From Neorhizobium petrolearium (GTDB lineage Bacteria; Pseudomonadota; Alphaproteobacteria; Rhizobiales; Rhizobiaceae): a DNA stretch of 64,000 bases. The notes beneath the pieces were generated by a model. That model was given only the letters and a program-made list of their open reading frames with translations. It was not told the DNA's origin and made no database searches. This document shows positions 45,280 through 52,689 of the stretch, piece after piece (position 1 is the first letter of the stretch; every line of letters begins with the position of its first letter). Where the stretch lies: NCBI RefSeq assembly GCF_017873175.1, contig NZ_JAGGJW010000012.1:124001-188000 (forward strand). The letters run 5' to 3'. The position numbers and the translations under genes are program-made.

Positions 45280-45834
45280 CTATGTTTGATTCTGGGCCAA
45301 GAGCAGAAGCAGGACATAAGCGACAACCGTGACCATAAGTCCGCGGAAAGCGTAGGACACAAGTTTATATTTCTGGGTCGCGATCAGCGATAGAACATCC
45401 GCATTGTCCAGATATTCCTTGAAGAGGTAGCCGATATCGCCGTGCTCGGCCGCTTGCTCGAAGACTGGCCGATGCTGAGTCCACGTGCCCCAGAACAGTG
45501 TTGTCGATTTTTGAGCCTTGCGCGGCAATACAACCATTATCGCCGACAGTATTGACCAAACAGACGCCAACGCCAGAGCGCCAGAAAAAGTTATCTCTAT
45601 CCAGCTTCCCTCAGAATAGCGTGACCAGTTGAAAACGTTTCTTCCCTCCGTGGAGGAAACAAGGAAGGCAAGCATGAACGTAAAAATGTAAGCTGCCTTC
45701 TGGTCCGAGATTTTTATTTGGTCGTAATAGACATCGTTTATCTTGCGTACATGATTAAAATATTCCTCGGTGACCTCCCCGGACGCCATCGGCATTTCCA
45801 GCAATTCGGTAGGCGCGCCTTCAAAGTCACTCAC
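45280..45834 (-). CDS. Pycsar-effector-like (PycTM) two-helix membrane protein
   Basis: A 184-aa protein with the pattern of the Pycsar effector transmembrane family. An N-terminal helix ends in ISDQKAAYIFTF (conserved D-x-K-A), followed by a first membrane segment (about 45-62), a second (about 82-105) ending in VVLPRK, a linker with EYLDNADVLSLIATQKYKLV, and a third hydrophobic run at the C-terminus (about 163-180). In Pycsar, PycTM proteins are activated by cyclic pyrimidine nucleotides and damage the membrane. The start is a GTG at 45834 with GGAGGG 7 bp upstream. An ATG 4 bp earlier (45838) opens only a three-codon frame. The family call is by eye. 262 bp without a gene separate it from the MBL gene. 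Confidence 0.68.
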   Translation of the reverse strand: MSDFEGAPTELLEMPMASGEVTEEYFNHVRKINDVYYDQIKISDQKAAYIFTFMLAFLVSSTEGRNVFNWSRYSEGSWIEITFSGALALASVWSILSAIMVVLPRKAQKSTTLFWGTWTQHRPVFEQAAEHGDIGYLFKEYLDNADVLSLIATQKYKLVSYAFRGLMVTVVAYVLLLLLAQNQT

Positions 45835-45947
45835 TCATTTTCCCTCCGCATATCAACTGTTTCCCTGTTAATACACTCTGGCAGGAAAGCAATCCTCTTG
45901 CCGGAGTGCTTCTTGACACTTGCGGAGTTTACACGCAGTGGTGAGGC
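45835..45947. promoter_or_regulatory. Divergent promoter region with 10-bp inverted repeat
   Basis: 113 bp between the PycTM-like gene (minus) and the FecR-TPR-barrel gene (plus). It contains CACTCTGGCA (45874-45883) facing TGCCGGAGTG (45899-45908), ten pairs with one mismatch and a 15-nt spacer, which is a good shared operator candidate. A TTGACA occurs at 45913-45918 without a clear -10 box. Confidence 0.5.
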
Positions 45948-48900
45948 ATGTTGGGGGTTCTCTGTCGATTTTATCTCGTAGCCATGTCGGCGTCCGTGCT
46001 TGCCGGCGGATTGGTGTCGCCTGCGGTGGCGGAACCTGTTCCGCGTTCAGGCCCGGCTGCGGGGGCCGTCATTGCGCGCAAGGCGGGGGAAGAAGTCCGC
46101 TTCATCGATGTTTCGAACTGGCGGTTCGTGGACCTCAGGCAAGACCTGCTCACCGGCGACGTGTTGCGCACGAATGCCACAGGTCAATTGGCAATTTTAT
46201 TTTCCGACAGGACCCAAATTCGCCTTGGCCGCAATTCCGCGCTTGTCGTGAAACAGGTTACATCCGGCACCAGTGCCGACACCGTACTTCAACTGCAGTC
46301 CGGCACTATCTGGGCTCGCGCGGAGCGCGGCGGGCCAGGCGTGCAGGTCGAGACGCCAGCGGCCGCGGCGGCGATCCGCGGTACAGACTGGACGATGACC
46401 GTCAGCGGAAGCCGGACCTCTCTCACGGTTCTGGAAGGTGTCGTTCAGTTCAGCAATCCGCAGGGCAGTATAGAGGTCAGGCGGGGCGAGGGGGCGGTCG
46501 CCTCGATCGGCCAGGCCCCACGCAAGGTGGTCATCGTCGAATCAGACGACCGCGAGCAGATGCTCTTTTATCTGCCGCCGCGCGAGGCTTTCGAGCGCAT
46601 GCCGCCCTCGGCGCAACCCGTTGCGGACATGCGCCGGCATGCTGATCGTATCACCGCGATGCCGCCGGAACAGCGCAGCACCGAGGATTGGGTGTCGCTT
46701 GCAGAAGCGCAGCTTTCGCTGGAGGGGCGGGCAAGGGCCAGAGAGACCCTTACCGTGCTCCAAGGTCGGCAGCTCTCCGCAGCGCAGCGGGCGCGTGTTA
46801 CCCTTATCGAGGCCATACTCGCGGCGAGCGAGACCCGATATGCTGATGCCGCACGGCTGTTCGCAAAGGCTGAAGGAGGACTCGATTCCAAACGGCGTGG
46901 TATCGCTCTTTATGGCGGCTACTACGCCCGCTCGCTTGCCGATCCGAACCGGGTCGAGCCGTTGCCGCCACAGGTCGGAGGGGCGGACGGCGCCTTTCTG
47001 CGCGCCTATGCGGTCGGCTTTTTGCAGGACCTCCGGGCCGCGATAAAAGTTCTGGCGGACGCCGAAAGACAATACCCGGACGATCCTGAGCTTCCCGCCT
47101 ATCGCGCATGGCTGGCGTTGCTCTTGAACGATCGGCAGCAGGCGCAAGACGCGATGAAAAAGGCGCTTGCGATCGATCCGCAGGAGCCGACCGCCCTCGA
47201 GGTGCGTTCACATTACAAGGCCGGAATAGAGGGCGATATCGATGGTGCGCTTGCCGATGCTGAAGCCGCCGTCAGGGTCACCCCGGGGAGCAGCTCGACC
47301 TGGAACGAGATCGGAAACCTGCAGTCGGAGCGCGGCGCCGGTCGCGAAGCGGAGGCTGCCTACAGGAAGGCGATCAAGCTCGACCCGGAAGATCCAGTGG
47401 CGCGCGCCAATCTGGCCTTCTTCTATCTGGACCTTAATCGTGTCGAGGACGCGAAGCGGGAAATCGATCTGGCGCTGGAACGCGATCCGACGCTCAGCGT
47501 AGCGTTGATTGCCCGTGGCCGCTACTTCATGCAGGCCGGCGATATGGACAGGGCGCTTGAGGATCTGCTGGCCGGTACGGTTTCCGATCCAGCCTATGCC
47601 GAAGGTCAGGTATTGCTGGCTGCAGCCCTCTATCAGAAGGGAGATCGGGTCGCCGCCGAACAGGCAACCGACAACGCGGATCGGCTGGATGACAACAACC
47701 CAGGAATTTCGGCGCTTCGCACCGCAGTCGCCATCGATAGTTACGATTCCGAAGGCGCCATCCGCAACGCGCAGGAATATGTGAAGCGTGCGAGGGCGCG
47801 CGGCGGACAATATAGTTCGCTCGGCGCCAACCAGCAGGCGGGCTCGGCCTCGAACTATGCGTTCCGCTTCCAGGGACTGAATGCCTGGGGCGAATATTAC
47901 AGCGATGCCGTGTTCGATCCGTTCTCGGGCGTCTCCTATATCGACCAGGGTATCCGGGGCAGCGCCAATCCTTTCGGAAACAGCTATCTCTACGGCGCCG
48001 ACATCATCAACAATAGCCCCAATGGTCAGGGCTTCTCGTCAATTCTGCAGGGATTGCTGCTCGAGCCCACTCTGATCTCGTCACGCTCCCGCGGTATCGA
48101 TCTGCTTCCCCAGCCATTCCTGGAAGCTTCGATCGGCGGCGGCATCACGAGTACGGGCGGAGACTTGGGCTATGTCGCCGAAGGGGAAGTCCAAGGCTAC
48201 AGCAATCTTCCCTTTCCGATCAGTTTCTATGCCAATCTGGAATGGCAAACCTTGCCAGACAGCCGCGATATCAGCGGGCTGACGAATCTCGATATCGACA
48301 ACAAGGTTTTGGGTGGCAACGTATATCTGACTGCCAGCCCGACGCCTTACGACCGGTTCGTTCTGTATTTCAATCAGGCGTATGCCGATTTCACCCGGGA
48401 CTCCCGGATTGTGTCCGTCCCTGGTTTGGTTTTGGTGGATGATATCGATTCCAGCACCACCATTACCAATGGTGGAATAGGTTGGAGTCATACATTCGGC
48501 TACGAGAACATTCTCAATGCGGCCCTGCTTTTCAGCGAGCAGAAGCGTAAGAGTGAGCTATACGAGGAAGTCTCAAGCGTTGCCGGCGCAATAGGGAGGC
48601 TGACGGAAAATGAACTCCGTCAGCAAACTTATATCGCGGCCATCAATCACAGCATTGGAATGGACAATTTCACCCTTCGATATGGCATCGAGGGCGGCTG
48701 GATCGATACCTCCCAATCGCAGAACCTTTCTCTTGTGGTACCAGTACCGTTTCCGATCACGTCCGCCGAAGATTTTGACAGAAACGGTGTCGGCCGAATC
48801 TATGCCGACCTGCTTCACGACATAACGGCCGACCTCAAGGCCGAGTATGCGTTGTTCGGCTCGCTGATCTCGGATGACACGACCGACACGGCGAGGCTCG

Positions 48901-49616
48901 ATCCGCGCGTCGGTATCGCTTGGTCGCCGTTCGAAGGGCAATGGTTGCGTGCCGGATTTATCCGCAACAGCGTCGATCTGAGCACACCGACCTTGTCGCC
49001 AGTCGGTATCGTCGGCCTCCAGCAGAACGAGATTTCATTCGATCCGGGTGGTTCGCTGGATACCTACGCTTTTCGCTGGGATGCGGAATGGACAACAGAT
49101 TTCTTCACGGCGTTGGAATATCAACATCAGGACGTTCACGACGCCAGCATCATCCTTCCTCTGCAGGCCGATACCTTTGATACGGGCCGCGGAAGCATCG
49201 ACCGGACCAGCTTGACCGCCAATCTTCTGCTCGGGCACGGCTTTGGATTATCCTCCACGGTGGCCTATTCGGATACGGACGACAAAAGCAGCGCGCCAAC
49301 TGCCGGAGGGCAGCTGCCTTTCGTTCCCGAATGGGCGGGACAGGTGGCACTCACCTGGGTCAATGAAGCCAATGTCAGGGCTACGATTGCGGCGAACTAT
49401 ATCGGTGAGCGTGTCGATAATGACGGCCTTGATCTCGGCGATTATTGGACGCTGGATGCCAGCCTGACCTGGGAGCCGTTCGACAAGCGTTTTGAACTGG
49501 AATTGGCCGCGTATAATCTACTGGACGAGGATTTCACGCTCGACCACGATGATTTCGGCAATCCGATCACGGGCTGGGGCAGGTCTTTCAAGGGTACACT
49601 CAAAGTGCGGTTCTGA
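45948..49616 (+). CDS. FecR-domain / TPR / outer-membrane beta-barrel fusion
   Basis: A 1222-aa exported protein: signal peptide (about 1-28, ending SPAVA), a FecR domain (about 38-185, with DLLTGDVLRTNATGQLAILFSD and VETPAAAAAIRGTDWTM), about ten TPR-type repeats (about 240-600, for example AEAAYRKAIKLDPEDPVARANLAFFYL), then about 580 residues of alternating beta strands with many Tyr/Phe/Trp that resemble a TonB-dependent or porin-like barrel, ending in the outer-membrane signature FKGTLKVRF with terminal Phe. No plug domain or TonB box is evident. FecR normally acts in sigma-factor signalling, yet no sigma factor is adjacent. The stop shares a base with the following cyclase start (TGATG), so the two are coupled. 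An ATG at 45984 is an alternative start. Confidence 0.85.
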   Translation: MLGVLCRFYLVAMSASVLAGGLVSPAVAEPVPRSGPAAGAVIARKAGEEVRFIDVSNWRFVDLRQDLLTGDVLRTNATGQLAILFSDRTQIRLGRNSALVVKQVTSGTSADTVLQLQSGTIWARAERGGPGVQVETPAAAAAIRGTDWTMTVSGSRTSLTVLEGVVQFSNPQGSIEVRRGEGAVASIGQAPRKVVIVESDDREQMLFYLPPREAFERMPPSAQPVADMRRHADRITAMPPEQRSTEDWVSLAEAQLSLEGRARARETLTVLQGRQLSAAQRARVTLIEAILAASETRYADAARLFAKAEGGLDSKRRGIALYGGYYARSLADPNRVEPLPPQVGGADGAFLRAYAVGFLQDLRAAIKVLADAERQYPDDPELPAYRAWLALLLNDRQQAQDAMKKALAIDPQEPTALEVRSHYKAGIEGDIDGALADAEAAVRVTPGSSSTWNEIGNLQSERGAGREAEAAYRKAIKLDPEDPVARANLAFFYLDLNRVEDAKREIDLALERDPTLSVALIARGRYFMQAGDMDRALEDLLAGTVSDPAYAEGQVLLAAALYQKGDRVAAEQATDNADRLDDNNPGISALRTAVAIDSYDSEGAIRNAQEYVKRARARGGQYSSLGANQQAGSASNYAFRFQGLNAWGEYYSDAVFDPFSGVSYIDQGIRGSANPFGNSYLYGADIINNSPNGQGFSSILQGLLLEPTLISSRSRGIDLLPQPFLEASIGGGITSTGGDLGYVAEGEVQGYSNLPFPISFYANLEWQTLPDSRDISGLTNLDIDNKVLGGNVYLTASPTPYDRFVLYFNQAYADFTRDSRIVSVPGLVLVDDIDSSTTITNGGIGWSHTFGYENILNAALLFSEQKRKSELYEEVSSVAGAIGRLTENELRQQTYIAAINHSIGMDNFTLRYGIEGGWIDTSQSQNLSLVVPVPFPITSAEDFDRNGVGRIYADLLHDITADLKAEYALFGSLISDDTTDTARLDPRVGIAWSPFEGQWLRAGFIRNSVDLSTPTLSPVGIVGLQQNEISFDPGGSLDTYAFRWDAEWTTDFFTALEYQHQDVHDASIILPLQADTFDTGRGSIDRTSLTANLLLGHGFGLSSTVAYSDTDDKSSAPTAGGQLPFVPEWAGQVALTWVNEANVRATIAANYIGERVDNDGLDLGDYWTLDASLTWEPFDKRFELELAAYNLLDEDFTLDHDDFGNPITGWGRSFKGTLKVRF

Positions 49617-51583
49617 TGGCTACTCGCGGCCTCCCACTGTCAGCAACGCGGTTCTTTTCATCCCGCCGCGTGCAGGTCGCGACACTTGCAGCCTTTATCT
49701 TCGCGGCCGTCACCCTGATTACCCGGCTGCCGGGCTGGCCGCTCATCGACGACCGCGCCTTCGACTATCTCTCGACCATCGGAGCAGAACCGCTTCCCGA
49801 AAACGGGCCGATCATCGTTGCGATCGACGAGCCGTCCCTGGCCGAAATCAATGTGCAGTGGCCTTGGCCGCGCAGCCTGCATGCGCGGTTGATCTCGGCG
49901 CTGCGCGCCGCGGGCGCGAGAGTGATCGGGCTCGACATCATCTTTTCGGAGCCTTCGACTTCATCTGAAGACGAGGCGCTTGCCCAGTCTCTCGGCCCGG
50001 ATGTGGTGCTTGCGGGCGATGAGACGCTGGTGACATCCGATCAGGCCGATCAGTTTATTCGGGTCATGCCTCTTCAGATGTTCTCGGACAGGCTGGCACT
50101 TGTCGGCATCGCCTCGGTCAATCTTCACCGCGACGGCGTGCTGCGTGCGATGCCCGCCTACGACGACAGCTTTGCCGCGATGATTGCGACCGCTGCCGGC
50201 ATCGAGACCGAGTTGCCGGAACCAGGCGGCCTGATCCAGACTTTCGGGGGAGCGAGGACCTATCCGACCGTTTCCTATTATCAGGCGCTCGATCCGGAAA
50301 ATTTCCTGCCGTCTGGAATTTTCAAGAACCGTATGGTCATCGTCGGCCTGAGCCTCCAGAACGCGCCATCGATAGATAAAGGAGGAGCCGATGCCTTCCC
50401 GACCTCCTATACGGTGCATACCGGCAAATTGGTTGCCGGTGCCGAGGTCCAGGCAACCATACTCGACAACCTGCGACTGAGGACCTGGATAGCGGAGGCC
50501 AGCGGAGCGATGAAGCAGCTTCTGCTGCTCGCTGCAGTGATTGTTGCCGCCGTACTTGTTTCAAAGGGCACCAGCTGGCGCACTATTGTCGTTGGCGCGG
50601 CCGCGATGGTGCTGCTGTTTGCCGGCAGCTACCTGACCTTGCGTTTCGGCCGTGTCTTTGCTTCGCCGATGGCGCCTTCGCTGGCTTTCATCGGCGTTGC
50701 GGCCGCGCAGGCGACGCTCGATTATGCCGAAGAGCGAAAGAACCGTCGCCAGATCATGCGCGCGTTTTCTCAATACCTTGCGCCGGCCCTGGTGGAGCAA
50801 CTCGCCCGTGATCCCTCCAGGCTGAGGCTTGGTGGCGAGAGGCGCCAGCTTTCCATTCTCTTCTGCGATGTGCGCGGCTTCACGACTATCTCGGAATTGC
50901 TGAAGGACAATCCCGAACAGCTCACAATGTTGATCAACCGCCTGCTGACACCGCTTTCGGACATCGTGCTCTCCTATGGCGGAACGATCGACAAATATAT
51001 TGGTGACTGTCTCATGGCCTTCTGGAATGCGCCGCTGGATGATTCCGACCATGCAGTCCATTCCGTCTCGGCTGCCCTCGACATGCTCGTCTCGATGGAG
51101 ACGCTCAACAGTGATCTGCGAAGGGAGGCTGAAGCCACCGGTCGGACCTATTATCCACTCAGGATCGGCATCGGCATCAATACCGGCGAATGTGTCGTCG
51201 GAAATATGGGATCAAGCAGCCGCTTCGATTATTCGGCGCTCGGTGATGCCGTCAATCTCGCTGCAAGACTGGAGAGTGCCTCAAAGGCCTATGGCGTGCC
51301 GCTTCTGATCGGCGAGGCGACGGCCCAAGCCGTGCAGGAGCATTTCGTCGTGTTCGAACTGGACCGGATCGGCGTCAAGGGCAAGTCCGAACAGTCGGTG
51401 GTTTTCACCGTCCTTGGAGAAGAATGCCGATCGAGCCTGCCGCTACATTGCGACTTCCTCCAAGCGAAATACGGCGGTGACGCCGCGACACAAAAGATAC
51501 TCGCTCCGATGCTGATCGAACAGGTGCCAGCGCTTACGACATACTATACCGACTCTATCGCAAACTCCGAAATTGACCCCTGA
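49616..51583 (+). CDS. CHASE2-domain class III adenylate/guanylate cyclase
   Basis: A 655-aa membrane cyclase. An N-terminal helix (about 18-38) leads to a periplasmic CHASE2 sensor (about 42-290, with DRAFDYL and VIGLDIIFSEP), three further membrane helices (about 300-370) and a C-terminal class III catalytic domain (about 405-600). Metal aspartates Asp418 (LFCDVRGFT) and Asp464 (YIGDCLMAF) are present, as are the purine-site Lys460 and the transition-state pair Asn547/Arg551 (DAVNLAARLE), so it should be active. The start is coupled to the FecR-barrel gene, suggesting that the outer-membrane protein relays a signal through CHASE2. The probable product is cAMP, though base specificity is not certain. 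Confidence 0.92.
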   Translation: MATRGLPLSATRFFSSRRVQVATLAAFIFAAVTLITRLPGWPLIDDRAFDYLSTIGAEPLPENGPIIVAIDEPSLAEINVQWPWPRSLHARLISALRAAGARVIGLDIIFSEPSTSSEDEALAQSLGPDVVLAGDETLVTSDQADQFIRVMPLQMFSDRLALVGIASVNLHRDGVLRAMPAYDDSFAAMIATAAGIETELPEPGGLIQTFGGARTYPTVSYYQALDPENFLPSGIFKNRMVIVGLSLQNAPSIDKGGADAFPTSYTVHTGKLVAGAEVQATILDNLRLRTWIAEASGAMKQLLLLAAVIVAAVLVSKGTSWRTIVVGAAAMVLLFAGSYLTLRFGRVFASPMAPSLAFIGVAAAQATLDYAEERKNRRQIMRAFSQYLAPALVEQLARDPSRLRLGGERRQLSILFCDVRGFTTISELLKDNPEQLTMLINRLLTPLSDIVLSYGGTIDKYIGDCLMAFWNAPLDDSDHAVHSVSAALDMLVSMETLNSDLRREAEATGRTYYPLRIGIGINTGECVVGNMGSSSRFDYSALGDAVNLAARLESASKAYGVPLLIGEATAQAVQEHFVVFELDRIGVKGKSEQSVVFTVLGEECRSSLPLHCDFLQAKYGGDAATQKILAPMLIEQVPALTTYYTDSIANSEIDP

Positions 51584-51614
51584 TGCGGTAATCAGGGTTC
51601 AATCAATATGAACC
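51578..51614 (+). terminator. Two adjacent hairpins after the cyclase gene (weak terminator)
   Basis: CCCTGAT (51578-51584) pairs with ATCAGGG (51591-51597), and GGTTCA (51596-51601) pairs with TGAACC (51609-51614). The two stems share two bases, so only one can form fully, like an attenuator pair. There is no strong T-run, so termination is uncertain. The rest of the 239-bp convergent gap is empty. Confidence 0.35.
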
Positions 51615-51822
51615 GGGGGCGTGGAGTGCTGCGCTTCACCTGCGGACATAGGGTTACGGCAAACGATATCAAATGCTGGCTCAAGTGGATTGAGCCTGTT
51701 TTCCTTCGCGAGGAGAGGATGGTGGCATGCGCGCCGGGCTGATCAGCGTTGCGTGTCGGAGGGTTGTCTCTTCTTCGCTTCAGATCCTGGAACCCCGTGC
51801 CGCATCAATGCCGAGGTGGCCG

Positions 51823-52527
51823 CTAGACCTCGCGCAGGGCCTGCACGTCAACGACCTGAATCACTCGGCCGCGCACTGTGACGCCGGTCTTGCGGAGCGC
51901 CGAAAACGCACGCGAAAGGGCCTCCGGTGCCAGACCGAGCATCCCCGCCAGCAGGCTCTTCTGGAAAGGCAGGCGAATGGAAGCCGGGCCGCCGTCGACC
52001 GGACACCGCGCCAGAATATAATTCGCTACCCGTTGTGGCGCCGTATACAGCCTGTCATTGGCGACGCAATCCATGGTCGAGAGAAGATGCCGGGACAAAG
52101 ACGTCATCACGGCTTTGGAGATATCCTTCTCCTGTTCGGCCAATTCCCGAACCGCCTGCAGATCAAATCTGGCGAGCGTTACCGCTTCGGCGGCCTGGGC
52201 GTTGTAACGGTATTGGTTACCGCCATAGATCAGGCATTCGGCAAATGTATCACCGGGGCCGCAGATGCGCATATCCGCTTCACGACCTTCGCGGTTAAGC
52301 CGGTAAAGCCGCACATAACCACTTAGAACACAGTAGAGAGCATCAGCATTTTCCCCCTCGCGGAAAACCGACTTCCGCGCCGAAAGGCTCACCACGGTCA
52401 TATTGGCAAACATCCGGATGAGGGAATTGCCGCTTAACCCGGCCAGGAAAGGCGTCTTCATCAGCACAGCCCGATCCCGATTGGTGAGCTTCAGGTTGCT
52501 ATTCATCATCTCCGTCGTCGCTTCCAT
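51823..52527 (-). CDS. Crp/Fnr family transcriptional regulator
   Basis: A 234-aa regulator. The N-terminal cNMP-type beta-roll (about 28-140, ARKSVFREGENADALYCVLSG and AECLIYGGNQYRYNAQA) is followed by a dimerisation helix and a Crp-type winged helix (about 180-230, LPFQKSLLAGMLGLAPEALSRAFSAL). There are no N-terminal Fe-S cysteines, so it is not a classical oxygen-sensing Fnr. Whether it binds cAMP is unclear because the phosphate-cassette Arg/Ser are not obvious. A TTGAC-N4-ATCAA box lies about 60 bp upstream, suggesting autoregulation or FixK/Fnr control. It is the third cNMP-fold or cyclase-linked gene type in this region. Confidence 0.88.
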   Translation of the reverse strand: MEATTEMMNSNLKLTNRDRAVLMKTPFLAGLSGNSLIRMFANMTVVSLSARKSVFREGENADALYCVLSGYVRLYRLNREGREADMRICGPGDTFAECLIYGGNQYRYNAQAAEAVTLARFDLQAVRELAEQEKDISKAVMTSLSRHLLSTMDCVANDRLYTAPQRVANYILARCPVDGGPASIRLPFQKSLLAGMLGLAPEALSRAFSALRKTGVTVRGRVIQVVDVQALREV

Positions 52528-52587
52528 CGCTTGAGCCGTTGCGCATTCCTGATGTGACGGAAAGTAACAGGTTTATGAAAGCTCCGT

Positions 52588-52601
52588 TTGACGCCGATCA
52601 A
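52588..52601. promoter_or_regulatory. FNR/FixK-type box upstream of the Crp/Fnr gene
   Basis: TTGACGCCGATCAA fits the FNR/FixK consensus TTGA-N6-TCAA. Its centre is about 67 bp before the minus-strand start at 52527. This is a usual location for autoregulation or control by another family member. Confidence 0.55.
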
Positions 52602-52633
52602 ATTCCGAGAATTTTCTGCAATTTTTGCGCGCC

Positions 52634-52666
52634 CAAGAAAAACGCCGGACCCAAGGGCCCGGCGTT
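52634..52666 (-). terminator. Rho-independent terminator of the RND efflux operon
   Basis: On the minus strand, AACGCCGG pairs with CCGGCGTT (52641-52666) with further pairing inside the loop, and TTTTTC follows. It lies 24 bp after the RND permease stop and isolates the Crp/Fnr gene downstream. Confidence 0.8.
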
Positions 52667-52689
52667 ACTGAAATGCCGTTGAACGATGC

